Assembly (NCBI GenBank): GCA_016699305.1
Contig: CP064970.1
Span: 62,001-126,000, forward strand
From: Alphaproteobacteria bacterium
Lineage (GTDB): Bacteria; Pseudomonadota; Alphaproteobacteria; GCA-016699305
DNA length: 64,000 bases
Reading direction: 5' to 3'
A program made the translations under genes and the position numbers. Under the pieces are notes generated by a model. That model made no database searches and was not told the origin of the DNA. It saw nothing but the letters and a program-made list of their open reading frames with translations. Each line of letters begins with the position of its first letter. The first letter of the stretch is position 1. Positions 26,712 through 36,972 of this stretch are shown one piece after another.

Positions 26712-29450
26712 GTGGCAGACGAAGCAAGCAAAGTCGTCATTGTCGAATCTCCGGCCAAGGCCAAATCCATCAACCGCTATCTGGGCGGGGGATATAAGGT
26801 GCTGGCCTCTTTCGGCCATGTGCGCGATCTGCCGTCCAAGGACGGTTCGGTACGACCCGATGACGATTTTGCCATGGATTGGGAAGAAGGCGAAAAGGCC
26901 GCGCGCCCCTTAAGCGAGATCGTCAAGGCAGTTAAAGCTGCGGATGTCGTCTTTCTGGCCACTGACCCTGACCGTGAAGGGGAGGCCATCGCTTGGCATG
27001 TTCAGGAAGTATTGCGCCAACGCAAGGCGCTGGGATCAAAGCCCGTTCACCGGGTGATGTTTCATGAAATCACAAAAACGGCGGTTCAAAAGGCCATCGC
27101 CGCGCCGCGCGAGCTGGATCACAATTTGATCGAAGCCTATTTGGCGCGCCGCGCCTTGGATTATCTGGTGGGCTTCACTCTTTCGCCGGTGTTGTGGCGC
27201 AAATTGCCCGGATCGCGCTCGGCCGGACGTGTGCAGTCGGTGGCTTTGCGTCTGGTATGCGAACGCGAAGAGGAAATCGAAGCCTTCGTCGCGCGCGAAT
27301 ATTGGAGCATTGAGGCGTTGTTGCGCTGCCCGGGCGGCGAATTCACCGCGCGATTGTCGCATATGGACGGCAAAAAGCTGGACAAGTTCGCCATCAACAA
27401 CGAGGCGGACGCCCAGGCGGCGGTCATCCGTTTGCAGGGCATGGCCTTTGCGATTGGCGAAGTTGAAAAGCGTCAGATCCACCGCAATCCGCCGCCGCCT
27501 TTCATCACCTCGACCTTGCAGCAAGAGGCCTCGCGCCATCTGGGTCTTGGTGCCGCGCAGACCATGCGCTTAGCGCAGCGATTGTATGAAGGCGTGGAGA
27601 TCGGCGGCGATACCGTGGGTTTGATCACCTATATGCGTACCGACTCCACCAATATGGCCCAAGAGGCCGTGGCGTCGGCGCGTCAGATGATCGAAAAGGT
27701 ATATGGCGCGCGTTATGTGCCCGAATCGCCGCGCCTGTATCGCACCACCGCCCGCAACGCCCAAGAAGCGCATGAGGCGATCCGCCCCACCGACATGACT
27801 CGCCGTCCGGAAAGCCTGCAGGGCTATTTGGATGCCGAGCAATTGAAATTGTACGATCTGGTATGGAAGCGCGCCGTGGCCTCGCAAATGGCCAGCGCCT
27901 TACTGAACCAGGTCAGCGTCCATATTCCTGGCCAAGAGGGCGCCAAGGTCGAAGCCGCCGCGCTGCATGCCACAGGAACGACGGTAGCCTTCGACGGCTT
28001 TCAGCGTCTTTACAACGAAGGCCGCGACGATGCGCCCGGCGATGAAAAAGATGAGGAACGCCGCCTGCCTCCGATGAACACCGGCGAGAAGGCCGATGCC
28101 AGCGCCATCACGCCGCACCAGCATTTCACCGAGCCGCCTCCGCGCTATACCGAAGCCAGTCTGGTCAAGAAAATGGAAGAGCTGGGCATCGGGCGGCCTT
28201 CCACTTATGCCAGCATCTTGCAGGTCCTGCAGGACCGCAATTATGTGAAGCTCGAGCGCAAGCGATTTATCCCCGAGGATCGCGGCCGCTTGGTCACCGC
28301 CTTTTTGGTCAAGTTCTTTGGCCCCTATGTGGCCTATGAATTCACTGCCGATCTGGAAACGCGCCTTGACGATATCGCGGCGGGCGAATTGGCTTGGAAG
28401 GAATTGCTGCGTCGTTTCTGGACCGCCTTTGCCTCTGCCGTGGACGGAACCAAGGACCTTAAGATCAGCGATGTCATTGACGCGCTGGATGAGTCCTTAG
28501 GATCGCATTTCTTTCCGGTCCATGACGGTCAGGATTCGGCTGACCCCCGAATATGCCCTTCGTGCAAGACCGGTCGCCTAGGGTTAAAACTTGGCCGTTT
28601 CGGGCCATTTATCGGCTGTTCGAACTACCCCGAATGCCGCTTTACCCGCCCGCTGGCCGTGGGCAATGGCGACGACGCGGCGGCGGTCGCGCGGCTGGAA
28701 GGCCCGCGTCTGTTGGGGCAAGACCCTGCCACTGGATTGCCCGTCGCGATACACCAAGGACCTTATGGCCCCTATGTGCAGCTGGGCGAAAAACCGCCCG
28801 CCGCGCCCAAGACCAAAGGCAAGAAAAAGAAGACCAAAGGCGAGGACGGGGCCAGCGCATCCGTCGACGACGCCAAGCCCAAGCGGGTGTCATTGCCCAA
28901 AGGTTTGGCGGCGGATGCCGTGACCTTGGAACAAGGCTTGGCCTTGTTGGCGCTGCCGCGCGAGGTGTGTAAACACCCCACCAGCGGCGATGTCATCAGC
29001 GCGGGAATCGGTCGGTTCGGCTCTTATGTGAAGATGAAGAGCACCTATCGCACCTTGCCGCCCGATGAAGACGTGCTGACGGTCGGGGCCAACCGCGCGG
29101 TAGCCTTGATCGATGAAGCCATGACCAAGGGCGGCGCGGGGCGTCGTGGCGCGGCAACGGGGCGTGAACTGGGCGCGAACCCGCAAGACGGCACGACGAT
29201 CAGTGTGCATTCGGGCCGCTATGGCCCCTATGTCAAGAACGGCAAGATCATGGCCACCATCCCATCGAGCGAATCGGCGGATGACATATCGCTCGAGCGC
29301 GCCATGGAATTGATCGAAGCCAAGGCCGCCAAACAGCCTGCGGGCAAGAAGAAGGCCGCCGCTCCTAAAAAGACCGCTTCGAAGAAAGCTGTCCCGAAAA
29401 AGGCGACCGCAAAAACCACCAAGAAAGCGCCTACGAAGAAGAGCAAATAG
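26712..29450 (+). CDS. topA: DNA topoisomerase I
   Basis: Type IA topoisomerase of 912 residues that relaxes negative supercoils. The Toprim domain carries VIVESPAKAKSINRYLG and the acidic triad in LATDPDREGEAIAWH. The active tyrosine is in LITYMRTDSTNMA (Tyr307). One C4 zinc-finger-like repeat (CPSC, later CSNYPEC) is followed by TOPRIM-C-like repeats (GRFGSYVKM, SGRYGPYVKNGK). The tail is Lys/Ala-rich. The start is GTG. The last 161 bases recur in part at 30270-30424, and the repeat copy B begins at the stop codon, so the present 3' end may itself have arrived with an insertion. Confidence 0.97.
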   Translation: MADEASKVVIVESPAKAKSINRYLGGGYKVLASFGHVRDLPSKDGSVRPDDDFAMDWEEGEKAARPLSEIVKAVKAADVVFLATDPDREGEAIAWHVQEVLRQRKALGSKPVHRVMFHEITKTAVQKAIAAPRELDHNLIEAYLARRALDYLVGFTLSPVLWRKLPGSRSAGRVQSVALRLVCEREEEIEAFVAREYWSIEALLRCPGGEFTARLSHMDGKKLDKFAINNEADAQAAVIRLQGMAFAIGEVEKRQIHRNPPPPFITSTLQQEASRHLGLGAAQTMRLAQRLYEGVEIGGDTVGLITYMRTDSTNMAQEAVASARQMIEKVYGARYVPESPRLYRTTARNAQEAHEAIRPTDMTRRPESLQGYLDAEQLKLYDLVWKRAVASQMASALLNQVSVHIPGQEGAKVEAAALHATGTTVAFDGFQRLYNEGRDDAPGDEKDEERRLPPMNTGEKADASAITPHQHFTEPPPRYTEASLVKKMEELGIGRPSTYASILQVLQDRNYVKLERKRFIPEDRGRLVTAFLVKFFGPYVAYEFTADLETRLDDIAAGELAWKELLRRFWTAFASAVDGTKDLKISDVIDALDESLGSHFFPVHDGQDSADPRICPSCKTGRLGLKLGRFGPFIGCSNYPECRFTRPLAVGNGDDAAAVARLEGPRLLGQDPATGLPVAIHQGPYGPYVQLGEKPPAAPKTKGKKKKTKGEDGASASVDDAKPKRVSLPKGLAADAVTLEQGLALLALPREVCKHPTSGDVISAGIGRFGSYVKMKSTYRTLPPDEDVLTVGANRAVALIDEAMTKGGAGRRGAATGRELGANPQDGTTISVHSGRYGPYVKNGKIMATIPSSESADDISLERAMELIEAKAAKQPAGKKKAAAPKKTASKKAVPKKATAKTTKKAPTKKSK

Positions 29451-29527
29451 CTTGGGCGAAATAGCCTGTGCGCCGCCAGAGTCACTGAGACAGTTTTTGG
29501 TCTCAATGAGGGGAGTGTTCCCACTAA
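29447..29527 (+). repeat. 81-bp dispersed repeat, copy B
   Basis: An inverted copy of 19913-19994, about 94 percent identical. It starts within the topA stop codon (ATAG) and contains the same TGAGAC / GTCTCA stem with one loop change. The two copies are in opposite orientation 9.4 kb apart, so recombination between them would invert the merR-ihfA-topA block. Confidence 0.8.
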
Positions 29528-29688
29528 CTCGTGCGTTCGCTCTTCGCTACGGGCCTTGACGCCTTGCGAAAACTCTTCACGCCAAGAACTTTTGCTCAAT
29601 CCCTGCAAATTCTCCTCAAGAATCCAAAGAAAAACGAGGATTTGATATGCAGCTAGACGCAGGATTCGGGCACTATGGTGAAGATCAT

Positions 29689-30144
29689 TCAGTCCACTTT
29701 CTTTAAACAATTTTCCACAGCGTATGCACACTGTTCGCCTTTTGTTAACATACCGCCGGTTGGTCCTGAGTAGTTAATTGCGCTCACAATTTCCTTCTGC
29801 ATCACAACATTTACAACACAAAAGCGACGTGATGCAGCACTCGAAGCAAATGTCGAAGCGGAACCGTTCACAGAAATCTGCGGTCCTCCAACCGTGGCTG
29901 TTGCCTGGCCATAACTCTGACCTGCAGCAAAGGCATCCACTCTCCCGTTACCTGAACTATATACCCAAATCTCAACATCATCTTCTCTAGCCTTTTGGGT
30001 GGGCACCCCCATGCATGAGAGTATTTGCTTTTTTGACATGCCTACCAGGTCGGTTTGAGCTTGTTCGGCCATTCGCGATCGTTGAACCGAACACCCTATG
30101 AGCAGCACAAACGCAGCACTAAGGAATAATATGCTTTTTGTCAT
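29689..30144 (-). CDS. Small hypothetical lipoprotein
   Basis: 151 residues. The ATG at 30144 has GGAGGG nine bases upstream. The signal peptide ends in a lipobox (FVLLIGC). The mature part starts with a helix, then MSKKQILSCMGVPTQKAREDDVEIWVYSSG, which resembles the SmpA/OmlA (BamE-like) pattern of G-x-P in a small alpha/beta domain. The C-terminal half is Gly/Ser-rich, with several Cys. It is the only cargo gene between topA and the displaced topA tail. Confidence 0.7.
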   Translation of the reverse strand: MTKSILFLSAAFVLLIGCSVQRSRMAEQAQTDLVGMSKKQILSCMGVPTQKAREDDVEIWVYSSGNGRVDAFAAGQSYGQATATVGGPQISVNGSASTFASSAASRRFCVVNVVMQKEIVSAINYSGPTGGMLTKGEQCAYAVENCLKKVD

Positions 30145-30269
30145 GATCACAAACCCTCCAGATTTCCGAGATGACTTGAGTTTTTCTTAAAAAATGCAGT
30201 AAAGCAAGAAATAATAGTGTAAACAAAGGGCATAGTGCCCGACACAAGGGAGAGGGGCAGAGAATATAA

Positions 30270-30424
30270 CGCTCGAGCGCGCCATGGAATTGATCGAAGC
30301 CAAGGCCGCCAAACAGCCTGCGGGCAAGAAGAAGGCCGCCGCTCCTAAAAAGGCGGCTCCTAAAAAGGCCGCAGCTCCGAAGAAACCAGTCAAGAAGAAA
30401 GCCCCCGCGAAGAAGTCAAAATAG
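30270..30424 (+). pseudogene. Displaced topA 3' fragment
   Basis: The first 83 bases (30270-30352) match topA 29290-29372 exactly; the rest encodes a different Lys/Ala/Pro tail ending KKSK and the same type of stop (AAATAG). It lacks any start of its own. The bases after it lead into the original chromosomal context before uvrB. It appears to be the old topA end pushed away by an insertion of about 0.8 kb. Confidence 0.85.
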
Positions 30425-30509
30425 CTTCGACGGTATGATGCTAAATTAGTCGCTTCTGATGTGAAGGCAGGGGTATTCCAAACCAGACTTTCATCGGCAA
30501 GGATAGGCC

Positions 30510-30798
30510 ATGAACCCTTGCTTTGGCGAGGGCAGGCTCCATCGGGCCGATTCTGTGGGTGGTGGCGATTATAGCCGTCTTGGCCGCTGCCATTGCGGCG
30601 GGGTCGGGTTCGTTCAATGGCGATATTTCCGCCGTCAAAGCCAAGGCCCAAGCAACGGCCATTCTCGGTTATGTCAATGAATTGCAAATAGGCGTGGATA
30701 GAGTTCTATTGCGCTGCCCGGATACGCAAATCAGCCTCGCCAATTCGTCCAAGGCAGATGACGGGCTTTTGCATACCCCCCGGCAATGTCCGGTTTAG
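30510..30798 (+). CDS. Small membrane-anchored pilin-like protein, possible frameshift near the start
   Basis: The frame 30523-30798 encodes about 91 residues: [24 protein letters not shown], a hydrophobic N-terminal helix, then [30 protein letters not shown] and two Cys. This resembles short pilin-like proteins of Rhodospirillales. The only in-frame start is TTG at 30523 without a ribosome-binding site. A well-placed ATG (30510, AAGGA seven bases upstream) lies in another frame; dropping one T near 30518 would join them to give [13 protein letters not shown]. So either a one-base frameshift or a TTG start. It converges on uvrB with a four-base overlap. Confidence 0.5.
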
Positions 30799-32870
30799 CG
30801 TGCGTGTTTCGGCACGCCAAGCTCCAACTCGCTTGCCTCTAGGCTGTGAATCTCGTCGCGTAGCGCGGCGGCTTGTTCGAATTCCAGGTTTTCGGCGGCT
30901 TTGCGCATACGTTTTTCCAGTTCCGCGATATGGGCGCGCAGATTGGCTCCCACCCATTCGGGTTTGGCGCGTTTGTCGGTGGCGACGGTCACGCGATCGC
31001 CGCGCTCATAGACGCTGGCCATCACATCGCCGATGGCTTTGCGCACTCCTTCCGGGGTAATTCCGTTGGCCTCGTTATAAGCGTTTTGTTTGGCGCGGCG
31101 GCGCGAGGTCTCTTCCATCGCGGCCTGCATGCTGCCGGTGATCTTGTCGGCGTAGAGCACGACGCGCCCGTCCAGATTCCGCGCCGCGCGGCCGATGGTT
31201 TGGATCAGTGACGTGCGGGAACGCAAGAATCCTTCTTTGTCGGCGTCAAGTATCGCCACCAAAGCGCATTCGGGAATGTCCAGCCCCTCGCGCAGCAGAT
31301 TGATCCCCACCAGCACATCATAGGTGCCAAGGCGCAGGTCGCGGATGATCTCGATCCGCTCCAAGGTCTCGATATCGGAGTGGAGATAACGCACGCGGAT
31401 TCCCGCTTCGGTCATATATTCGGTTAGGTCTTCGGCCATTTTCTTGGTCAATGTCGTCACCAGAACGCGCATGCCCTTGGTCGCTGCCGCCCGGCATTCG
31501 GCCATCAAGTCATCCACCTGGTGTTCTGTTGGACGGATGATGACCGGCGGGTCCATCAGACCCGTGGGACGCACCACTTGCTCAATCACATGTCCTTCGC
31601 AGCGCGCCAGTTCCCACGGTCCGGGCGTGGCCGAGACGAAGACGCTGTGCGGGCGCAACTGGTCCCATTCCTCAAAGGTCAAAGGCCGGTTATCCATGCA
31701 AGCGGGCAGGCGGAACCCATAGCGCGCCAGGATGCTTTTGCGGGCAAAGTCGCCGCGCGACATGGCCTGAATCTGGGGCAACATCACATGGCTTTCATCC
31801 ACGAACAGCAACGCGCTTTTGGGCAGATATTCGAACAGAGTCGGCGGTGCCTGGCCCCGCTTTCTGCCGGTCAGATAGCGGGAATAATTCTCGATGCCTG
31901 GGCAGCTTCCTGTGGCGGCGATCATTTCCATGTCAAAGCGCGTGCGCTCGGACAGACGCTGCGCCTCGACCAACATGCCCTGCTGTTCGAACCAGGCCAG
32001 ACGCTCCTTTAGGTCATTTTTGATCTGAGCCATGGCCTGAACCAAGGTCGGTTGGGGCGTGATGTAATGGCTTTTGGCGTAGATGCGTATCCGATCTAAC
32101 GTGGCGAATTTCTCACCCGTTAACGGGTCAATTTCTTGAATAGAATCAATTTCATCTCCGAAGAAGCTGATGCGCCACGCGCGGTCTTCAAGATGCGCGG
32201 GGAACAGCTCTAACGTATCGCCCTTCAGACGGAACGTGCCGCGCGCAAAGGCGATGTCGTTGCGGACATATTGCAAGGTCACCAATTGCTTGGCCAATGC
32301 CTGCGGCTCGATCTGCTGGCCCTTGGCGATATCCAAAACCATGCCGGCGTAATCTTCGGCCGAGCCGATGCCGTAAATACAAGATACAGATGCGACGATG
32401 ATCACATCGTCGCGTTCGAACAAAGAGCGCGTGGCCGAATGGCGCATGCGGTCGATCTGTTCGTTGATTTGGGACTCTTTTTCGATATGCGTATCGGATT
32501 TGGGGATATAGGCCTCGGGTTGGTAGTAATCGTAATAGGAGACGAAATACTCCACCGCATTGTCGGGAAAGAAGCTCTTCATCTCGCCATATAACTGCGC
32601 GGCCAGGGTCTTGTTATGCGCCAGTATCAGAGCCGGGCGCTGAGTGGCCTGGATCACATGCGCCATGGTGAATGTCTTGCCCGAACCGGTAACGCCCAGC
32701 AGAACTTGATCGCGCCGCTCTTGCGTCAGTCCCTCGACCAACGCGGCAATCGCCTGAGGCTGATCGCCCGCAGGCTGGAAATCGGACACCAGATTGAACC
32801 TCTTCCCCGCCTCGGGACGCGAGAGAGGCTGTGGCGGCGTGGCGGGGTCAAGGATCACGGGGTGAGACAT
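30795..32870 (-). CDS. uvrB: Excinuclease ABC subunit B
   Basis: DNA-damage verification helicase of nucleotide excision repair, 691 residues. Motifs include [14 protein letters not shown], Walker [10 protein letters not shown], the beta-hairpin region YYQPEAYIP, the DEAD-like DESHV, motif [11 protein letters not shown], and a C-terminal UVR domain ([27 protein letters not shown]). The start is the ATG of [12 protein letters not shown]; the frame runs a further 112 codons upstream without UvrB-like sequence. Flanked by the pilin-like gene (convergent) and an O-antigen ligase-like gene in the same direction. Confidence 0.97.
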   Translation of the reverse strand: MSHPVILDPATPPQPLSRPEAGKRFNLVSDFQPAGDQPQAIAALVEGLTQERRDQVLLGVTGSGKTFTMAHVIQATQRPALILAHNKTLAAQLYGEMKSFFPDNAVEYFVSYYDYYQPEAYIPKSDTHIEKESQINEQIDRMRHSATRSLFERDDVIIVASVSCIYGIGSAEDYAGMVLDIAKGQQIEPQALAKQLVTLQYVRNDIAFARGTFRLKGDTLELFPAHLEDRAWRISFFGDEIDSIQEIDPLTGEKFATLDRIRIYAKSHYITPQPTLVQAMAQIKNDLKERLAWFEQQGMLVEAQRLSERTRFDMEMIAATGSCPGIENYSRYLTGRKRGQAPPTLFEYLPKSALLFVDESHVMLPQIQAMSRGDFARKSILARYGFRLPACMDNRPLTFEEWDQLRPHSVFVSATPGPWELARCEGHVIEQVVRPTGLMDPPVIIRPTEHQVDDLMAECRAAATKGMRVLVTTLTKKMAEDLTEYMTEAGIRVRYLHSDIETLERIEIIRDLRLGTYDVLVGINLLREGLDIPECALVAILDADKEGFLRSRTSLIQTIGRAARNLDGRVVLYADKITGSMQAAMEETSRRRAKQNAYNEANGITPEGVRKAIGDVMASVYERGDRVTVATDKRAKPEWVGANLRAHIAELEKRMRKAAENLEFEQAAALRDEIHSLEASELELGVPKHAR

Positions 32871-32938
32871 GGTATCGATTCTTATCTTAATATGGCGTCT
32901 GCCACGAGGCAGTTTTTCATTCAGCTGATACCGCTTCT

Positions 32939-34348
32939 CTAAGTTTTGTGTCTTGATGAAGGGCTTTGCGCCAAACCTACGGCCAGTAAGGTCAACCATG
33001 TGATGGTGACGGCAGGAATCTGTAGGCTGAAATCTACCAAACTGTGCAATCCCACCAGAATCGTCGCGGCCAAGGCCAAAGCGGAATAGATGCCGTCGCG
33101 CCGCCGATGCCACACCCCTTGCGCCACGCGAAGGACGATCAAAGCCACAGCCGTCCATAGCGCCACGGCGGCGGGTATCCCAAGGTCCAAGATCATCTCT
33201 AGCCAATCATTGTGCTGGTGATGAAACCAAGTGCGGACATTGTCATCGCGGAACAGGCGAAAAATGCCGTCAAAACTGCCCAGCCCATAACCCAACCAGG
33301 GCGAGGCCGATGCGGCGCGCCAGCCAATCTGATAGGCCGCCAACCGCTCGCTGGCATCGTCGTTCAATAGCCCTAGCCGCGCTTCGATGCCGTGTCCGGC
33401 AACCATATAGCCCAACATCAGTCCGCCCAAGATAACCACCAAGGTCAATGTCATGGGCCATCCCTGGCGGCGCTTGTTCAACGCCAGCCCTAACCCGAAC
33501 ACCGCAAGCCCGATCGCGGTGCAGACAAATCCCGCCCGTGAACCGCTCAGCAAGAACGCGCCCAAGATGCTGACAACGCCCAGACACGTCCAAAGCACCG
33601 GTCCGCTATGCGTATTCAGCCATTGCGATAAAGCAAGATGGGAACTCGACGAATGTCCCATCGGTATGCGTCCAAAAGTCTTGATTGCCACCGCGATCAT
33701 GGCCAATAGTCCCAGCCCCGCGAAAGTGGCATAGCTGTTGTGGTTGACGAAAGTCGCCGTGACGAATTTCTGATACGCCCATTTTTCAAACCACAAGATC
33801 ATCGGCTGTTCGGGAATGTGCTGGGCAGCCAGACCATAGACCGCCAGCCCGACCGAGATTATCGCCACCCCTTTGACAAGTTGCTTGGCCCGATCCCGAT
33901 CAAGGGCCAAAACCAAAACCGCCGTGAAATAGGCGGCATAGGTCAAAAGACGCATCACCGACATCAGGCCAAGCGCCGGATCGATACTGATCGAGGCCGG
34001 AAGGTCGCGGCCCAAGGCCATGCCTGCCTCTGCCCATAACGGATGGTTCCATGTCGTGGGCAGCCAGGGGCAGGTTTGCAGCAAGCCCCAACCCAGCACC
34101 AGAGCGAACAAGACCGTCGCCGGTATCAATGTGCCGCGCAATTGGCGCAGGCCTGTGCTGCGAAGCGTTTCTCGTGTCAGGGGAATAACCAAAAGCAGCA
34201 AAACTGCCGCCATACACGCTAGGATGCTGGCGGCCAAAGGTCGCGCCGACCCAAAAGGCAACGGGGCCACCGCCAGCAACAGCAAGGTCCAGGCGGTTGC
34301 CATCCCATCCTTGGGCGGACGGGAAGAAGACGAAGCGAGATTATTCAT
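32939..34348 (-). CDS. O-antigen ligase / Wzy-type membrane protein
   Basis: 469 residues with about ten hydrophobic segments. O-antigen ligase family marks are present: [27 protein letters not shown] (the conserved Ser-Arg-Ala-Gly loop), a large periplasmic loop containing [12 protein letters not shown], and [15 protein letters not shown]. The role would be polymerising or ligating a surface glycan on the periplasmic side; WaaL and Wzy cannot be separated from sequence alone. It is downstream of two glycosyltransferase genes on the same strand. Confidence 0.82.
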   Translation of the reverse strand: MNNLASSSSRPPKDGMATAWTLLLLAVAPLPFGSARPLAASILACMAAVLLLLVIPLTRETLRSTGLRQLRGTLIPATVLFALVLGWGLLQTCPWLPTTWNHPLWAEAGMALGRDLPASISIDPALGLMSVMRLLTYAAYFTAVLVLALDRDRAKQLVKGVAIISVGLAVYGLAAQHIPEQPMILWFEKWAYQKFVTATFVNHNSYATFAGLGLLAMIAVAIKTFGRIPMGHSSSSHLALSQWLNTHSGPVLWTCLGVVSILGAFLLSGSRAGFVCTAIGLAVFGLGLALNKRRQGWPMTLTLVVILGGLMLGYMVAGHGIEARLGLLNDDASERLAAYQIGWRAASASPWLGYGLGSFDGIFRLFRDDNVRTWFHHQHNDWLEMILDLGIPAAVALWTAVALIVLRVAQGVWHRRRDGIYSALALAATILVGLHSLVDFSLQIPAVTITWLTLLAVGLAQSPSSRHKT

Positions 34349-34405
34349 GGCAAAAACGGGTCCAACGCGAAGGTGATTCGTTCCAAGGATATGCCTGAAC
34401 GGGGT

Positions 34406-35965
34406 TCAAGGTGTCAAAACCTGCGCCGGAACTATCGCCCAATGCACAAGAATGGGAGACAAAGGGGCAGCGCTTTGCCATTCCAGAAGCATATCCGGCA
34501 TTTTCTGCGCCACGGTCAACAGGCTTCGTGCCTCGGGCGACCAGTGCGCCAAATCGGTCGCGTCGGACCAAATCAAAACAGCGCCCCGTTTTATGCTGTC
34601 AGCGTTCTTGAACCGAGCCGTAGGATCGACCAATTGATCCGCAATCCACACATGGGGACGCGCGGCGGCGTACCAGCCAACATTCCCCGCTAGCCAAACA
34701 TCGCCCACGGCATAAGGCAAAGGCAATCCCGGGAACCGCGCCGACCATTCGAGATCGATTTGGGCAGCCAAATCACGCCCAGGAAACAAGGCACGCTTTC
34801 CGCGACCCGTCAGGAAGGGAGATAACGGATAAAAACATATCAGGGCCACTTCCCATACCACCATCAAGACCGATGCGGCCACACCCAAGCGGCGCATGGC
34901 GCGATCATCGCATATCCATCGCCAGGGAGTAGCCGCCATCAGCCATGCGCCCACGAAGACCCACAAACTTACCCCCCACATGCTGCGTAACCGCAGGCCC
35001 GTCACGGCCGACAGCACCAGCAAGACCAGGAACGGCCCCCAACACAAGATCGTCAAAGCTCGACGACGCATCGTATCCAAGGCCGCATGATCGGCGGCGG
35101 AGGCTTCGTACGACACCGTGCCACGGCGCCAAGGCAACAACACAAGGGCCAGCATGGCCACCGGCAGCAGGGCTAAGAACTGCGCCAGCGCGAATTGTAA
35201 GGGGTGGCTAATATGTTGAATAAATCCCGTGGCCGTGACTTCGGCCCGACTGGCGGCATAGGCAAAGGGCATCCCGTGATTTCCCACCAACCAAGCCAAA
35301 TGCGGCGTGGCGATTAACAACGCCGCCAACCCCGCCCACCAAGGCCCCCTTGTGCGCCACACACCGCGTGCCGCAGGGTCCAACACCAGGAAGGCTCCCA
35401 TCACCGCCGCCAACAGCATGATGGTATATTTAACGTAAAATCCAGTTCCCACGCACAGACCAAGTATCAACCACCAACGGGTTTGTTCAGGGGTCCGCAA
35501 GGCGCGCATGAAGGCCCATCCGGCCAAGGCCCAAAAAGGGATCAGCAGGACGTTGGGATTGAACTCAACCGCCGTCAGACCCAGATAATGCACACCCAAC
35601 AGCAAGATCACCGAGGCCACGGCCAGACGAGGCGTGACGATATCCAGCGCCAAACGCCCAGCCGCCAGCAAGGCGACCGCAATGGCCGTGTAACTGAGGA
35701 GGAAAGCGCCCCAATCGGCGCGTTCTGTCACGAATGCAACCAGCTCCAACAACCAAGCCTGCATGGGGGGGTGCTTGGCATAGCCCCATTGCATCTCGCG
35801 GCCCCACGCCAAGCCTTCGATCACGTCAAGGGGCAGATTGGGATGTACCAAGGCGCTGGCCACGCTCCACAACGCCGCCACCAAGACTGCCAACCCCGCG
35901 ATGACGCGCATCGGATGCGCGTCCATCATCGCCCATAGACGAGACGTGTCGGAGGATTTTGTCAT
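34406..35965 (-). CDS. Family 39-type membrane glycosyltransferase (ArnT/PMT-like)
   Basis: 519 residues with many transmembrane helices. The first periplasmic loop carries the acidic DVIEGLAWGREMQWGYAKHPPMQAW, the pattern of GT-C family 39 (PMT_2) enzymes that use polyprenyl-phosphate sugars. The C-terminal periplasmic part includes PYAVGDVWLAGNVGWYA. The start overlaps the upstream GT2 stop by one base (TGATG), indicating coupling. The substrate is unknown; with the GT2 it could transfer a polyprenyl-phosphate-linked sugar to lipid A or a surface glycan. Confidence 0.8.
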   Translation of the reverse strand: MTKSSDTSRLWAMMDAHPMRVIAGLAVLVAALWSVASALVHPNLPLDVIEGLAWGREMQWGYAKHPPMQAWLLELVAFVTERADWGAFLLSYTAIAVALLAAGRLALDIVTPRLAVASVILLLGVHYLGLTAVEFNPNVLLIPFWALAGWAFMRALRTPEQTRWWLILGLCVGTGFYVKYTIMLLAAVMGAFLVLDPAARGVWRTRGPWWAGLAALLIATPHLAWLVGNHGMPFAYAASRAEVTATGFIQHISHPLQFALAQFLALLPVAMLALVLLPWRRGTVSYEASAADHAALDTMRRRALTILCWGPFLVLLVLSAVTGLRLRSMWGVSLWVFVGAWLMAATPWRWICDDRAMRRLGVAASVLMVVWEVALICFYPLSPFLTGRGKRALFPGRDLAAQIDLEWSARFPGLPLPYAVGDVWLAGNVGWYAAARPHVWIADQLVDPTARFKNADSIKRGAVLIWSDATDLAHWSPEARSLLTVAQKMPDMLLEWQSAAPLSPILVHWAIVPAQVLTP

Positions 35966-36972
35966 CAGCCGTTGCGCCTGTCGCTGATATAAGACGGTGC
36001 CTGCGGCGTGCCATGTCGCTCGGAAACCAGATACAGCGGACGCCGCTTGACCTCGATAAAGATTCGCCCGACATATTCGCCCAAGATTCCAAGCGCGGTC
36101 AGCTGAACCCCGCCCAGGAACAACACAGCTACCATCAAAGAGGCGTAACCTGGCACATCAATGCCCCGCACCAAGGTTTCGACGATCACCACCACCAGAT
36201 ACAACAAGGCTGCCAGAGACACCGCGAAACCGACCAAAGCACTCCAGCGCAAAGGCGCAACACTAAACGCCGCCAAGCCGTCAAAGCCAAAGCGAATTAA
36301 CTGGTTCATGTTCCAACTGGACTGCCCGGCATGGCGATGCTCCACGTCAAAGGGCACGCTGGCCTGGGGAAAGCCTGTCCAGCTCATCAGCCCCTTCATA
36401 AAGCGGCCGCGTTCGGGCATGTGGTTCAGCGCATCGACCACCACATGATCCAACAGGCGAAAATCGCCGCTGCCTTCGGGAAGATCGATCTCGGCTAGGC
36501 GATGAAACAGACGATAATAACCCCATGTCATCACGCGGCGTAGCCAGGGGTCGGTGTCGCGGTTGCGGCGAACGGCATGCACCATGCGCGCCCCCGCTTT
36601 CCATTGCGCCACCATCTGGGGAATCACTTCGGGCGGATGCTGAAGGTCGCTATCCATCAGCACCACGCCATGCGCGTCGGCATGATGCAGGCCGCAGGTC
36701 AAGGCGGTGTCCTTGCCGAAATTGCGCGCCAGACGGATAAGCCGCAAGCGAGGCTCGCGCGCGCGCCATTCTTGAAGCCGTGCGAAGGTGTCGTCGCGGC
36801 TTCCGTCATCCACAGCCAGAATATGCCAATTGAGGCCAAGACTGCCCAGCACCGGCAATAGGCGGTTCATCAGCGCGTCCACATTCTCGCCCTCATTGTG
36901 AAAGGGCAGAACCACGGCCAGATCGGCCGAAAAATCCGGCGCGTTCACATGGGTCTCCGGAACAGGGATCAT
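35965..36972 (-). CDS. GT2 glycosyltransferase, polyprenyl-phosphate sugar synthase type (DPM1/ArnC-like)
   Basis: 335 residues. An N-terminal GT-A domain with VVLPFHNEGENVDAL, ILAVDDGSRDDTF, ARNFGKDTALTCGL and the DxD-like LMDSDLQHPPE; QxxRW-equivalent HRHAGQSSWN is near residue 220. Two C-terminal membrane helices (LVGFAVSLAALLYLVVVIVE and SLMVAVLFLGGVQLTALGILGEYVGRIF) are as in ArnC/GtrB. It would load a sugar onto undecaprenyl phosphate for the GT39-like enzyme encoded next. The start has AGGA six bases upstream. Confidence 0.88.
   Translation of the reverse strand: MIPVPETHVNAPDFSADLAVVLPFHNEGENVDALMNRLLPVLGSLGLNWHILAVDDGSRDDTFARLQEWRAREPRLRLIRLARNFGKDTALTCGLHHADAHGVVLMDSDLQHPPEVIPQMVAQWKAGARMVHAVRRNRDTDPWLRRVMTWGYYRLFHRLAEIDLPEGSGDFRLLDHVVVDALNHMPERGRFMKGLMSWTGFPQASVPFDVEHRHAGQSSWNMNQLIRFGFDGLAAFSVAPLRWSALVGFAVSLAALLYLVVVIVETLVRGIDVPGYASLMVAVLFLGGVQLTALGILGEYVGRIFIEVKRRPLYLVSERHGTPQAPSYISDRRNG

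Noticed and set aside
30187..30687. Minus-strand frame with a Phe/Ala-rich segment
   Set aside because: The hydrophobic stretch is the antisense of the Lys/Ala-rich topA tail, not a real membrane protein.
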